A stretch of 64,000 nt of DNA from Oscillospiraceae bacterium (GTDB taxonomy: Bacteria; Bacillota; Clostridia; Oscillospirales; Acutalibacteraceae), in NCBI GenBank assembly GCA_031288555.1, contig JAITRE010000002.1, forward strand, positions 1 through 64,000, read 5' to 3'. The notes beneath the pieces are model-generated. The model was not told the origin of the DNA. It saw only the letters and a list, made by a program, of their open reading frames with translations, and searched no databases. The position numbers and the translations under genes are program-made. Numbering within the stretch: position 1 is the first letter of the stretch; each line of letters opens with the position of its first letter. Shown one piece after another: positions 45,719-55,020 of the stretch.

Positions 45719-46069
45719 ATGAAAGCTAGAGTGTCAAATAAGGGTGTAGAAAAACGAAATGTTGAATTCGAAGAAATTACCAAAAAAGCTAAAAAAATGC
45801 AAGAAGAGATGCAAAAAGCTACTGAGATGTTAGAAGCCAAAGAGTATGCTAACACTTCTTCAGACGGAAGTGTTGAGGCTGTAGTTAATGGGAAGTTTGA
45901 AATAGTGAAGCTTGATATTAAAAAGGGGATTGTTAAAGAAGAAAATAGAGAAATGATCTGTGATTTTATAACTGTTGCTATTAATGAAGCACTTCGTGAA
46001 GCAAGAGAAGAACGGGAAACTGTTATGGATGAAATCTCGGGAGGCTTAGATATTCCTGGCGGTTTTTAG
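45719..46069 (+). CDS. YbaB/EbfC family nucleoid-associated protein
   Basis: A small DNA-binding dimer. The family core is recognisable: KKAKKMQEEMQKATEMLE, SSDGSVEAVVNGKFEIVKLDIK, CDFITVAINEALREA and a Gly-rich end (GGLDIPGGF). An earlier in-frame ATG at 45698 overlaps dnaX, but AAAAGGGG stands between it and the ATG at 45719, so I take 45719 (116 residues). It is coupled closely to dnaX. Confidence 0.92.
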   Translation: MKARVSNKGVEKRNVEFEEITKKAKKMQEEMQKATEMLEAKEYANTSSDGSVEAVVNGKFEIVKLDIKKGIVKEENREMICDFITVAINEALREAREERETVMDEISGGLDIPGGF

Positions 46070-46130
46070 GCATAAATAGACTTCAAGACGTTTAAAAGTT
46101 GCTTTAAGGTTTAAGATTTATGGGGGATTT

Positions 46131-48092
46131 ATGGATTTTGAACTTTGTTCAAATTATATCCCAAAAGGGGACCAGCCAAAGGCTATAAATGAATTGGTTT
46201 GCGGATTAAAAAACGGCATAAAAGAACAAACTTTACTTGGCGTTACAGGATCTGGGAAGACTTTTACCATGGCTAATGTTATTGAAAAAATGAATCGCCC
46301 TGCACTTGTATTAGCACATAACAAAACATTGGCAGCGCAACTTTGTTCTGAGTTTAAAGAGTTTTTTCCAAAAAATTCTGTTGAATATTTTGTCAGTTAT
46401 TATGATTATTATCAACCAGAAGCTTATATTCCAAATAGTGATACCTATATAGAAAAAGATTCTTCTATTAATGACGAAATAGATAAATTAAGACATTCTG
46501 CTACAAGTGCTCTTTCCGAAAGAAGAGATGTTATTATTGTTGCAAGTGTTTCGTGTATTTATAGTTTAGGTAGCCCGCTGGACTACAAAACTATGGTAGT
46601 ATCTTTGCGTCCGGGTGAAAAAAAGGGAAGAGACGAGCTTTTAAAAAAATTAATAGAAATTCAATATGAAAGAAATGATGTTCAGTTTACAAGAAATAAG
46701 TTTAGAGTAAAAGGCGATGTTGTAGAAATTTTTCCCGTAAATTCGACCGAAAAAGCTGTAAGAATAGAGTTTTTTGGAGATGAAATAGAACGTATAGTTG
46801 AATTTTCGCCTGTTACTGGAGACACTGTTTCACTTCTTTCCCACGTGGCTATTTATCCCGCTTCTCATTATATTGTTCCAAGAGAAAAAATAGAAAAGGC
46901 TGTAAAAGAGTTAAAAAAAGAGTTAGAAGAGCGGCTTTTGTATTTCAATAAAAAAGAAAAATTTCTAGAAGCTCAAAGAATAGAGCAAAGGACAAAACAC
47001 GACATAGAAATGCTTACCGAAATCGGATTTGTTAAAGGAATAGAAAATTATTCAAGAGTTCTTTCTGGAAGAAGTCCTATGAGTCCTCCGTTTACTTTAC
47101 TTGAATTTTTTCCGAAAGATTTTATTTTGTTTATCGACGAATCTCACGTTACTGTTCCTCAAGTTTCTGCTATGTATTCAGGAGATAGAGCAAGGAAGGA
47201 AACATTGGTGAAATATGGATTTCGTTTACCTTCAGCTTATGACAACAGACCTTTGAAATTTGTAGAGTTTTATCAAAAATTAAATCAAGTGATTTTCGTA
47301 AGTGCGACTCCAGGGAAATTTGAACTTGAAAAAAGTGATAAAATTGTAGAGCAAATTATACGTCCAACAGGTCTTTTAGACCCTGAAGTTATTGTAAAAC
47401 CTTCTGAAGGCCAAATAGACGACGTGATCAATCAAATTAACAAAACTGTTGAAAATAAAGAAAGAATTTTAATTACAACTCTTACAAAAAAAATGTCTGA
47501 AGATTTAACAGAATATTTGCAAGAAATAAATATACGTGCTTGTTACATGCATCACGGAATAGATGCAATAGAGCGCATGAAAATAATAAGAGATTTGCGT
47601 TTTGGGGAGTTTGATGTTTTAGTTGGCATTAATTTATTAAGAGAAGGTCTTGACATACCCGAGGTTTCGTTGGTTGCTATTTTAGATGCCGACAAAGAAG
47701 GCTTTTTGCGTTCAGACCGCTCTTTAATTCAAACAATCGGTCGTGCCGCCAGAAACGCAAGAGGCCGAGTTATTATGTACGCAGATGAAGTAACAGCTTC
47801 TATGCAAAGAGCTTTGGAAGAAACTTTTCGAAGAAGAAGAATTCAAATGAATTTTAATAAAGAAAATGGTATTATTCCTAAAACAATTGACAAAAAAATT
47901 GCAAATGTTATACAAGTTTCTAGAAACAATCCTAACAGAAAATCTGCGAAACTTAAATTTAAAACGAAACATGATGTGAAACTAGAAGTAGAACGTCTTA
48001 AAAAAGAAATGAAAGCTGCATCGAAAATGTTGGAATTTGAACATGCAGCAGTTTTAAGAGATAAAATCAACGAACTTAGTAAAAAAATTTAA
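46131..48092 (+). CDS. uvrB: Excinuclease ABC subunit B
   Basis: The damage-verifying helicase of nucleotide excision repair. The 653 residues show Walker [17 protein letters not shown], the beta-hairpin [21 protein letters not shown], the DESHVTVPQ box, [37 protein letters not shown] and the C-terminal UVR motif ([20 protein letters not shown]) that contacts UvrC. Full length. The ATG lies shortly after a TGGGGG site. uvrA and uvrC are not in the window. Confidence 0.97.
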   Translation: MDFELCSNYIPKGDQPKAINELVCGLKNGIKEQTLLGVTGSGKTFTMANVIEKMNRPALVLAHNKTLAAQLCSEFKEFFPKNSVEYFVSYYDYYQPEAYIPNSDTYIEKDSSINDEIDKLRHSATSALSERRDVIIVASVSCIYSLGSPLDYKTMVVSLRPGEKKGRDELLKKLIEIQYERNDVQFTRNKFRVKGDVVEIFPVNSTEKAVRIEFFGDEIERIVEFSPVTGDTVSLLSHVAIYPASHYIVPREKIEKAVKELKKELEERLLYFNKKEKFLEAQRIEQRTKHDIEMLTEIGFVKGIENYSRVLSGRSPMSPPFTLLEFFPKDFILFIDESHVTVPQVSAMYSGDRARKETLVKYGFRLPSAYDNRPLKFVEFYQKLNQVIFVSATPGKFELEKSDKIVEQIIRPTGLLDPEVIVKPSEGQIDDVINQINKTVENKERILITTLTKKMSEDLTEYLQEINIRACYMHHGIDAIERMKIIRDLRFGEFDVLVGINLLREGLDIPEVSLVAILDADKEGFLRSDRSLIQTIGRAARNARGRVIMYADEVTASMQRALEETFRRRRIQMNFNKENGIIPKTIDKKIANVIQVSRNNPNRKSAKLKFKTKHDVKLEVERLKKEMKAASKMLEFEHAAVLRDKINELSKKI

Positions 48093-48373
48093 ACTTAAGA
48101 TTTTTTATAAATTAATTTTGTTATTTCAAAGATTAAAATTTAATTTTATATTTGCTTTTTAATCGAACTTCAAAATTAGAGTTTTAAATTTTAACAATTG
48201 TATCTGAAATTCTATTAAAAAAATTTTATGATTTAACAGGTTTTTATTAAGAAATTTTTTCTATTTAGTTTAAATAAAATTTTATTATTTAAATCTTGTG
48301 TTTTTGATAAGTTTTGAGATAAAAAATTTTTATTTTTTTGAATTATCAATTAGCTTCTGGGTTTGATTTAGAT

Positions 48374-50983
48374 TCAGGTTTGAGTTAAAAGTTCGTTTTT
48401 AGTAGCCTCAGTTAAAAGTTTATTTTCATATAGAGCGGTTACTGTATTTTTAAAACTTTTCAGATTCAATTGTTTTATTTTAAAATCACTTTCTTCAAAA
48501 CGTTTTTTATCATCATTATTTTTGAGGAGACTATCAATATAATCATTATAGTCTACTACAACTTTTGACGATATTGTCTCAACAACAAAATTGATATTTT
48601 GATTTATTGTTTTCAGTAAGTTTTGTATTTTTGTTTTTTCTTCATCTTTAAAATTAGAAATACAGTTAGCTATTTCTTTATTATTGCTTTCTTTATTATC
48701 TATTTTCTGCTGCTGATTTTGTTTACTATCATTTTTCGAAGCTGTTTTCTGCTGCTGATTTTGTTCACTATTACTTTTCTCTGTTTCTTTCTTTGCAATT
48801 TCATCTGTAATTTTTGTAATTTCATCTGTAATTTTTGTAATTTTCTCTGTAATTTCCGCTTCTTTCGCTGTAATTTTCGTTTCTTCCTCTGTAATTTCCG
48901 CTTCTTTAGCTACAATTTCATCAATTTTCTTTTTTAGTTCGGTAACAGCTTCCGTGTTTGCTTCAATTTCTCTATCTAAGTCATTAGAAAAATCAGTTGC
49001 GTAATCTATGTCATTTTCTAAATTATATTCATTTTTGTTAAGAGTTATTTTATTATTCGTAACACCAATACCGTTAATAGTATTTGTTACTGCAGCTTTA
49101 GCTTCTGCCACTGCAGTTCCGGCTTCTGCCACTGCGGTTTTGGCTGTTTCCATTGCAGCTTTAGCTTCTGCCACTGCAGTTCCGGCTTCTGTCAAGTTAT
49201 TAATATAACTTTCTAGTTTTTTTATTTTTTCTTTATATGCTTCCATGTCGTCAAATACAGTTTGAAGGTTTTCGCCTTTTGCTGCTTCTATAAAAGGAAT
49301 TTTTTCTTCTTCGTTTAAAGCACCTGCTTTTTCATTTAAAAGGTTTTTTAATTCCTCTATGTTGTTACAGCTGTTTAATTTTTCTGGACTGAAAGATTTA
49401 AAAATAACATTATTATTTTTTATTGTTGTTATTTCTTTGTTTATTGATTCTTTATCAATTTCTTCTACGTCTTTATTAATCAGTTCTTCTTTAATTTTTT
49501 CTTTAAGTTTGTCCACGATTTCAATTTTATTTTTATGTTCAGTATTTTTTTCATCAAACTCTGTTTGCTTTTCTGTAAAAGTTGTTTTGGCTGTTTTAAG
49601 CTTTTTTATTTCGGTTTTTAAACTTTGTTTTAGGATTAATTTATTATTAAGATCATCTGACTTTGTCTTTTCTTCTGTTAATCCAGTTTTCTGGTTTTTT
49701 AATTTTAGTTTTATGTTTTCGTTGTTTTTATTTTCAGTTTCTAATTTTGTTTTTTCTTGTTCTTTTCCTTCCAATTTTATTTTTAAATTGCCTATATCTT
49801 CATTTAGATTTTTTATAGCCTCCTGATTTTGCCCAGCTTGTTGTTTGTTTTCCTTCTGAGTTTTGCTCTGTTTTTCTTTTTCTTTATTTTGATTCTGGTT
49901 ATTTTTTTGTTGTTCAATTTCGCTAATTTTATCCTGTTCGCTAACTACTTTATCTTGATTAATATTTTCTGAAGTGTTTTGAGCTTCTTGATTAGTGTTT
50001 ACTGAAGTGTTAGTGACTTTTGCGTCGTTGTTTTTTTCAGTTTGGTTAGTATTTTCAGAGCTTTGAGTTTCTATTTTAGTTTGTTCTTCAACTTGTTCAT
50101 TAGTTTGTTTTTCAACTTGTTTATTAGCATTTTCTAAAGCATTTTTGTTTTCTAATCCAGTTTGTTTATTTTTATCTTGGTTAGTGTTTCCTGAAGTGCT
50201 TTGAGCTTTTTGATTATTTGTTTCTTTCAATATGTTTTGAGCTTTTTGTAAAGTATCTCCTCTACCAGCTAATTTACTACCCTTAGCAAAAGAACTACCT
50301 GCACCTTGTTTCTGTTTCCTAGCAAAAGTGCTTTTATTTCCTCCAGCAAAAGTGTTTCTTCCCATCGTACCAACTTTTGACGAAGACCCTGAAGTAGACC
50401 TAGTTCTATTAAATTTAGACAACTGTGTAGTCACGCTTCTATTTCTATTAAGCCCACGATTCGCAGCAGACCTTACCGAAGAAGAGCTACTCTTTCCTCC
50501 TCGTGAAAATCTTGATAACTTACTTGCACCTCTGTTGATGCGTGTATTTCTAGATCTATTAGAAGATGCCCTATTTATTCTTCCTCTTTGAGAAAGTTGT
50601 TGAACACTTGAAGTGCTAGAAGAACTGCCTTGTTTCGCTGAAGCTGATCCTCCTTGCCCCGCAAACATAGAACCAACTATACCACCTAAAGAAACAAGAG
50701 TCAAACCCGAGGCTATGGCTATAGATTTAGGTGAAAATTTACCTCCACTTACATTTTTTAGCTCCTCTTCATTTAACTCGCTTTGTTCTAGCCTTAAATA
50801 ATCTTCAACAGTAAAGTTGTATCCATATTTTTTAGCTATCGGAATTACACCGTTGCTTATAAAATCAAGTTTTTTATCTTCTGAAAAATCTTCAAAAGCA
50901 AAATCATTTTTTAATTTTAAAATTTCTTCTTTCATCTTCTCGTTTTCATTAATATCAATAAAAAATTCTTCTACACCTTTCAT
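48374..50983 (-). CDS. Giant coiled-coil protein with Nif11-type double-glycine leader, copy 1
   Basis: An 869-residue protein of unknown function. Residues 1-81 form a Nif11-like leader (VIPIAKKYGYNFTVEDYL, then LNEEELKNVSGG; glycines at 80-81) of the kind cut by C39-peptidase ABC exporters. A hydrophobic stretch (87-108), an Arg/Ser-rich basic region (about 110-230), a Gln/Asn-rich region to about 380, and long coiled coil follow. The coiled coil includes short repeats (AVAEAKAAM, AGTAVAEAKAAV; TKITDEITKITDEIAKKE). No known enzyme domain is seen. ATG follows GGAAGGTG. The N-terminal 270 residues are nearly identical to those of the neighbour at 51581, while the rest differs. Export and host contact are inferences; no C39 exporter lies in this window. 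Confidence 0.75.
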   Translation of the reverse strand: MKGVEEFFIDINENEKMKEEILKLKNDFAFEDFSEDKKLDFISNGVIPIAKKYGYNFTVEDYLRLEQSELNEEELKNVSGGKFSPKSIAIASGLTLVSLGGIVGSMFAGQGGSASAKQGSSSSTSSVQQLSQRGRINRASSNRSRNTRINRGASKLSRFSRGGKSSSSSVRSAANRGLNRNRSVTTQLSKFNRTRSTSGSSSKVGTMGRNTFAGGNKSTFARKQKQGAGSSFAKGSKLAGRGDTLQKAQNILKETNNQKAQSTSGNTNQDKNKQTGLENKNALENANKQVEKQTNEQVEEQTKIETQSSENTNQTEKNNDAKVTNTSVNTNQEAQNTSENINQDKVVSEQDKISEIEQQKNNQNQNKEKEKQSKTQKENKQQAGQNQEAIKNLNEDIGNLKIKLEGKEQEKTKLETENKNNENIKLKLKNQKTGLTEEKTKSDDLNNKLILKQSLKTEIKKLKTAKTTFTEKQTEFDEKNTEHKNKIEIVDKLKEKIKEELINKDVEEIDKESINKEITTIKNNNVIFKSFSPEKLNSCNNIEELKNLLNEKAGALNEEEKIPFIEAAKGENLQTVFDDMEAYKEKIKKLESYINNLTEAGTAVAEAKAAMETAKTAVAEAGTAVAEAKAAVTNTINGIGVTNNKITLNKNEYNLENDIDYATDFSNDLDREIEANTEAVTELKKKIDEIVAKEAEITEEETKITAKEAEITEKITKITDEITKITDEIAKKETEKSNSEQNQQQKTASKNDSKQNQQQKIDNKESNNKEIANCISNFKDEEKTKIQNLLKTINQNINFVVETISSKVVVDYNDYIDSLLKNNDDKKRFEESDFKIKQLNLKSFKNTVTALYENKLLTEATKNELLTQT

Positions 50984-51075
50984 TTCAAAGCACCTTCCTT
51001 ACTTTTTCAAAACTTTAAATATTTTTAATAAAGATAAATTTAAAATGATTAAATTAACTTTTTTTAATTAATATC
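50130..51075. repeat. Direct repeat shared by the two giant leader genes, copy 1
   Basis: These bases, which cover the leader, hydrophobic segment, Arg/Ser-rich region, start of the Gln/Asn region and about 90 bases of 5' flank, match 53050-53965 closely in the same orientation. Differences are mainly short in-frame indels and a changed stretch near 50260-50340. It could recombine to delete one gene. Confidence 0.85.
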
Positions 51076-51199
51076 TTTCTTAAAAGTATAAACTTTATTA
51101 TTATAAAAATTTTTAAATTTATACTACAAAATATTTTCTATTAGTCACTTGGTTTAAAGTTTTATAAAAAAATTTTAAAAATTTTGACAAAGAAGTTTT

Positions 51200-51580
51200 G
51201 CTATTATTTTTTAAAACGTCTTTTCAAAACAATAACTTCACCAATCTTAGCTTTGTTATTTTTATTATTCTTTAATTTTACTTTATATGATTTCTTTTTC
51301 TAATTCAGGAAGAAAATTTTCAAAATTACTTAATATTTTATTTTTTAACTATTTATTCTATAGTCTTTTTCATTAATTGTTATTATATCTTTTTTGCCCA
51401 TAAATTTATTTAAAATCTTATCTCTTATCTAATTATTTATTAATTCTTCAGCATTTTTAAATTTAAGCATTAATTGTCTAAGTTCTTTTGATTTTTCTTG
51501 TGAAAATTTTTTATTTTTTTATTTTTTAAATTATTTAATTTTTCTGTATTTTCTTCGCTGTTTTGTTTTTCTGCTTTTTG
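51200..51580 (-). pseudogene. Decayed C-terminal tail of giant leader protein copy 2
   Basis: Directly after the TAG of the gene at 51581 the same frame continues with QKAEKQNSEENTEKLNNLKN before further stops appear. The amino-acid style (Gln/Asn/Lys/Glu-rich) is the same as in the gene. A CAG-to-TAG change would explain the stop. From about 51470 down to 51200 the sequence is recognisable only by Lys/Asn-rich composition. Between 51076 and 51200 I see nothing. Confidence 0.55.
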
Positions 51581-53872
51581 CTACTGGTTTTGCTCGTCGC
51601 TATTTTGCAAAGTTGTTTTCTTTCGTAAACTTTCTAATAGTGTTTTGTTCTCTTGGGTTTTATCTTTAAAATTTTCGATTTTTAATTCTACATCCTTAAT
51701 TTTCGCTTCTTCATTTGTAATTTCCGTTTTTGCCGCTGCAATTTTTGCTTCTACATCTACTAAACCTTGAATTTCTGTTTGAATTTTTGTTTTTTCCCTT
51801 GTAATTTCTGCTTTCATATTTTCTATTTCTTTATCTAAATCAGCACAAAAATTATCATCGCACTCTATCGCATTTTGCAAATTATATATTGCATTTCCAA
51901 GTTTTATTTCGTTTTCATTAGCGTTAGCTTTTATTATTTCATCTTTAGCCCTTTTTACGGCAAATTTATAATACATTATTGCAGTTTTAGACAAATCTAT
52001 TTCACCTCCAGTAGACATTTTTAATTCCCGTGTTTTTTTTACTGTATTTTCAGCTTCTGTTAATCTACTCATGTATTCCTCTATTTCTTCTATTTGCTTA
52101 ACATTATTCTTGACTAATTTTACGCTTTCAATTATTTTATTTTCTTCATCGATTGCTTTTTTATAAAAGTCTTTATTTTCTTCTTTGATAATCTCATCTA
52201 TTTTGTTTTTTAAAAATTTTTTTAATTCTCCTGTGTTTTCGTCATTTTGATATTTTTCTAAGTCTTCTTCATCAAAAATCTGATAAATAATAAGACTAAT
52301 AGTGCATTTTTTATTTTTTTCTTCGAGTTGTTTTATTTTTCTCTTTAATGATAGTTTGATATTTTTTTTACTTTGAATGCTTACTGATTTAATAATTTCA
52401 TTTTTGAGTTTACTTAGAGCTGTTTTAGAACTACTGAAAATAGTTTTTTGTTTAGTGTGTCTATTCTTTCTAATTTTTAAAGTTTTTTCTTCATTTTTAA
52501 GATTTTTTATTTTATCTTTTAAATCTTGTTTTAGCTTTAATTTAGCTTCAAGAATGTTTGTATCTTCTTGTGTTTTATTATGTTTTTGTGTTAATTCGTT
52601 TCTCTGGTTTTCTAATTTATCTTTTTTAGCTTCTATCTCGTTTTTCTTAGCTTCTGAATTTGTTTTTATATTCGTTTGTTCAGTCAGTTTTATTTGTAGT
52701 TCCTCTATTTTTTTATTTAGATCGTCTATTTTCTTCTGATTTTCTTCATTCTGTTGTTTGTTTTCCTCGTTTTGCTTACTTTGATCTGTTATCTCAATCT
52801 TGGGTTTTTCTTTGTTTTGATTTTCTATTTTATTTTGTTGTTCAACTTTTTCTTTTTCTTCGATTTGTTTTTGATTATTTTCCTCATTAGCAGTGTTTTG
52901 CTTTTCATAAGTCTTATTAGTTTTTTGTTCATCATTTATTTTTTGATTTTGTTTATTAGCTTGATTTTCTGTTGTGAATTTGTCGTTATGATCGAGTTCA
53001 GCTTGTTCATTTACTTTAGCATTTTGATTAGTATTTTCTAAAGTATCTTGATTAGTATTTTTTTCTAAAGCATTTTTGTTTTCTAATCCAATTTGTTTAT
53101 TTTTATCTTGGTTAGTGTTTCCTGAGGTGCTTTGAGCTTTTTGATTAGTTGTTCCTTTCACTATGCCTTGAGATTTTCGTAAAGTATCTCTTCTACCAGC
53201 AAATAATTTTTTATTTTGCACTGTTTTGCTGCTTTTATTTCCCCCAGCAAAAGTGTTTCTTCCCGTCGTACCAACTTTTGACGAAGACCCTGAAGTAGAC
53301 CTAGTTCTATTAAATTTAGACGACTGTGTAGTCACGCTTCTATTTCTATTAAGCCCACGATTCGCAGTAGACCTCACCGAAGAAGAGCTACTCTTTCCTC
53401 CTCGTGAAAATCTTGATAACTTACTGCGTGTATTTCTAGATCTATTAGAAGATGCCCTATTTATTCTTCCTCTTTGAGAAAGTTGTTGAACACTTGAAGT
53501 GCTAGAAGAACTGCCTTGTTTCGCTGAAGCTGATCCCCCTTGCCCCGCCGCAAACATAGAACCAACTATACCACCTAAAGAAACAAGAGTCAAACCCGAG
53601 GCTATGGCTATAGATTTAGGTGAAAATTTACCTCCACTTACATTTTCTAGCTCCTCTTCATTTAACTCGCTTTGTTCTAGCCTTAAATAATCTTCAACAG
53701 TAAAGTTGTATCCATATTTTTTAGCTATCAAAATTACACCGTTGCTTATAAAATCAAGTTTTTTATCTTCTGAAAAATCTTCAAAAGCAAAATCATTTTT
53801 TAATTTTAAAATTTCTTCTTTCATCTTCTCATTTTCATTAATATCAATAAAAAATTCTTCTACACCTTTCAT
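51581..53872 (-). CDS. Giant coiled-coil protein with Nif11-type double-glycine leader, copy 2
   Basis: A 763-residue paralogue of the gene at 48374. Leader (VILIAKKYGYNF, LNEEELENVSGG), hydrophobic segment and Arg/Ser-rich region are nearly the same, with small in-frame indels (one extra Ala after GSMF; six residues fewer after RSRNTR). From about residue 220 the sequence diverges into a different Gln/Asn/Lys/Glu-rich coiled coil with no known domain. It ends at an apparently premature TAG, with a decayed continuation downstream. ATG follows GGAAGG. The pattern of constant N-terminal and variable C-terminal parts suggests a modular export tag on changing cargo. Confidence 0.75.
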   Translation of the reverse strand: MKGVEEFFIDINENEKMKEEILKLKNDFAFEDFSEDKKLDFISNGVILIAKKYGYNFTVEDYLRLEQSELNEEELENVSGGKFSPKSIAIASGLTLVSLGGIVGSMFAAGQGGSASAKQGSSSSTSSVQQLSQRGRINRASSNRSRNTRSKLSRFSRGGKSSSSSVRSTANRGLNRNRSVTTQSSKFNRTRSTSGSSSKVGTTGRNTFAGGNKSSKTVQNKKLFAGRRDTLRKSQGIVKGTTNQKAQSTSGNTNQDKNKQIGLENKNALEKNTNQDTLENTNQNAKVNEQAELDHNDKFTTENQANKQNQKINDEQKTNKTYEKQNTANEENNQKQIEEKEKVEQQNKIENQNKEKPKIEITDQSKQNEENKQQNEENQKKIDDLNKKIEELQIKLTEQTNIKTNSEAKKNEIEAKKDKLENQRNELTQKHNKTQEDTNILEAKLKLKQDLKDKIKNLKNEEKTLKIRKNRHTKQKTIFSSSKTALSKLKNEIIKSVSIQSKKNIKLSLKRKIKQLEEKNKKCTISLIIYQIFDEEDLEKYQNDENTGELKKFLKNKIDEIIKEENKDFYKKAIDEENKIIESVKLVKNNVKQIEEIEEYMSRLTEAENTVKKTRELKMSTGGEIDLSKTAIMYYKFAVKRAKDEIIKANANENEIKLGNAIYNLQNAIECDDNFCADLDKEIENMKAEITREKTKIQTEIQGLVDVEAKIAAAKTEITNEEAKIKDVELKIENFKDKTQENKTLLESLRKKTTLQNSDEQNQ

Positions 53873-53965
53873 TTCATAGCACCTTCCTTACTTTTTCAAA
53901 ACTTTAAATATTTTTAATAAAGATAAATTTAAAATGATTAAATTAACTTTCTTAATTAATATCTT
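53050..53965. repeat. Direct repeat shared by the two giant leader genes, copy 2
   Basis: Partner of 50130-51075 in direct orientation, about 2.9 kb away. It includes the 5' flank and ribosome site of the gene at 51581. Confidence 0.85.
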
Positions 53966-54039
53966 TTGTAGAAAAAAGCTATTAAATATCAAAAAAGTAT
54001 CAAACTTTAAAAACAAATTCCTAACATTAAAATTGAAAG

Positions 54040-54200
54040 ATAAATGTTTACCAGATAATTTTCAATCAAATTATTAAGTTTTTGAATAATGGTTTAAATT
54101 TAATACTTATAATAAAAAATATGAGCATAATTTTACTTTAAAAGATTTTTAAATTTTATAAAAAGAAGAAATATAAAAAAATTAAGTGAAGAAAATTATT
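54040..54200 (+). pseudogene. Relic of a Nif11-type leader
   Basis: With stops and small indels ignored, this stretch aligns to window bases 15-150, the leader of the first USP-like copy: NFQSNY, KYEHNFTLKDF and KKLSEEN correspond to NQTIKF, EYGYNFNLKDY and AKLSEEE. No downstream C19-like part is recognisable, so it is a solitary dead leader. From 54201 to 54434 I see nothing further. Confidence 0.6.
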
Positions 54201-54434
54201 TTTCAAACTTATCAAAATCCGATTGACACTTTAAAGCTTAGATGGTGCTATATATTTATAATCACGCCAAATGTAGAAAAAACAACCGGTAACTATCAGA
54301 AGTTCTATTGTTAATGTTTTTTTAAAAAACTTTATTCTACATTTTGCATGAATACATCTTTTCTTACTCTTCGTTTTTAACATTGAGTGAATTTTAAGCA
54401 TAAAAATTTTTTAAAAATTAATTAATTTAAAAAT

Positions 54435-54632
54435 TTATTTTTTTGGTTCATTAGAGTTAGGATTATTAGGGTCTTCTTTTTTCTTTGTTGCTTTTAAATT
54501 TTTCATAGCTTGTTCCAAAACATTTTCTGAACTAAATTTATTACCTAAACCACCTGTGACTGAGTCTAATTCAGAATCGTTAAGAGATAAAATGTTTTTG
54601 TCTTTGTCTGGTTCTCCAAATTTTTTTGGCAT
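54435..54632 (-). CDS. Small double-glycine-leader peptide
   Basis: A 65-residue precursor-like peptide. The N-terminal part ends in LSLNDSELDSVTGG, a classic double-glycine processing motif (L-S-x-x-E-L-x-x-V-x-GG). The putative core is about 34 residues, starting LGNKFSSENV and ending in a Lys/Asn/Pro-rich tail; it has no Cys, so lanthionine or disulfide maturation is unlikely. The ATG at 54632 lies 8 bases after AAAGGAG; a GTG three codons earlier is too close to that site. It lies in the same island as the giant leader proteins and may use the same exporter. Its role, bacteriocin or signal, is unknown. Confidence 0.65.
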   Translation of the reverse strand: MPKKFGEPDKDKNILSLNDSELDSVTGGLGNKFSSENVLEQAMKNLKATKKKEDPNNPNSNEPKK

Positions 54633-54641
54633 GCGAAACAC

Positions 54642-55020
54642 TCCTTTAAATTTACAAATTTATTTTTTAAAAAGCCTATATTTAAAACTTTTATTATTAG
54701 AGTTTACTAAAATTAAAGTAAAATTCATTTTAAAATAAATGTTTAAGACTAATTTATTTTTCTTTACTTTATTATAAGGTATGTAGAAAATTAATTCTAT
54801 GATAGCGAGGGTTTTGTTTTTGCAAATATTTATAATTTTTTTATATTTTCAAAACAACAGTTTTGTGTTAAACTTTGATGTATGTAGTGGATTTTTTATG
54901 TGATTTAATAGGTTGTTGAATTTTTGTAAACTTAAAAATCAAAAATATAATGTATTTTTAAAATGAATTAATTGAGAAATGATAATTAAAATTATGGTTT
55001 TAAAAATTTGGTGATGGTTT
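54642..55020. other. Divergent intergenic region
   Basis: AT-rich region between the small peptide gene (-) and the OppA-like gene (+). No additional gene or clear promoter pair is seen. Confidence 0.5.

Noticed and set aside
48780-49200. Array of short repeats resembling CRISPR or a tandem satellite
   Set aside because: The repeats are in-frame coding repeats (heptads such as TKITDEI and AEAKAAV units) without equal-length unique spacers.
49359-49826. Long plus-strand frames opposite the giant coiled-coil genes (also 50328-50591, 52377-52739, 53226-53477)
   Set aside because: They mirror the Lys/Glu/Gln-rich or Arg/Ser-rich minus-strand proteins, giving Phe/Leu/Ser-rich nonsense without ribosome sites.
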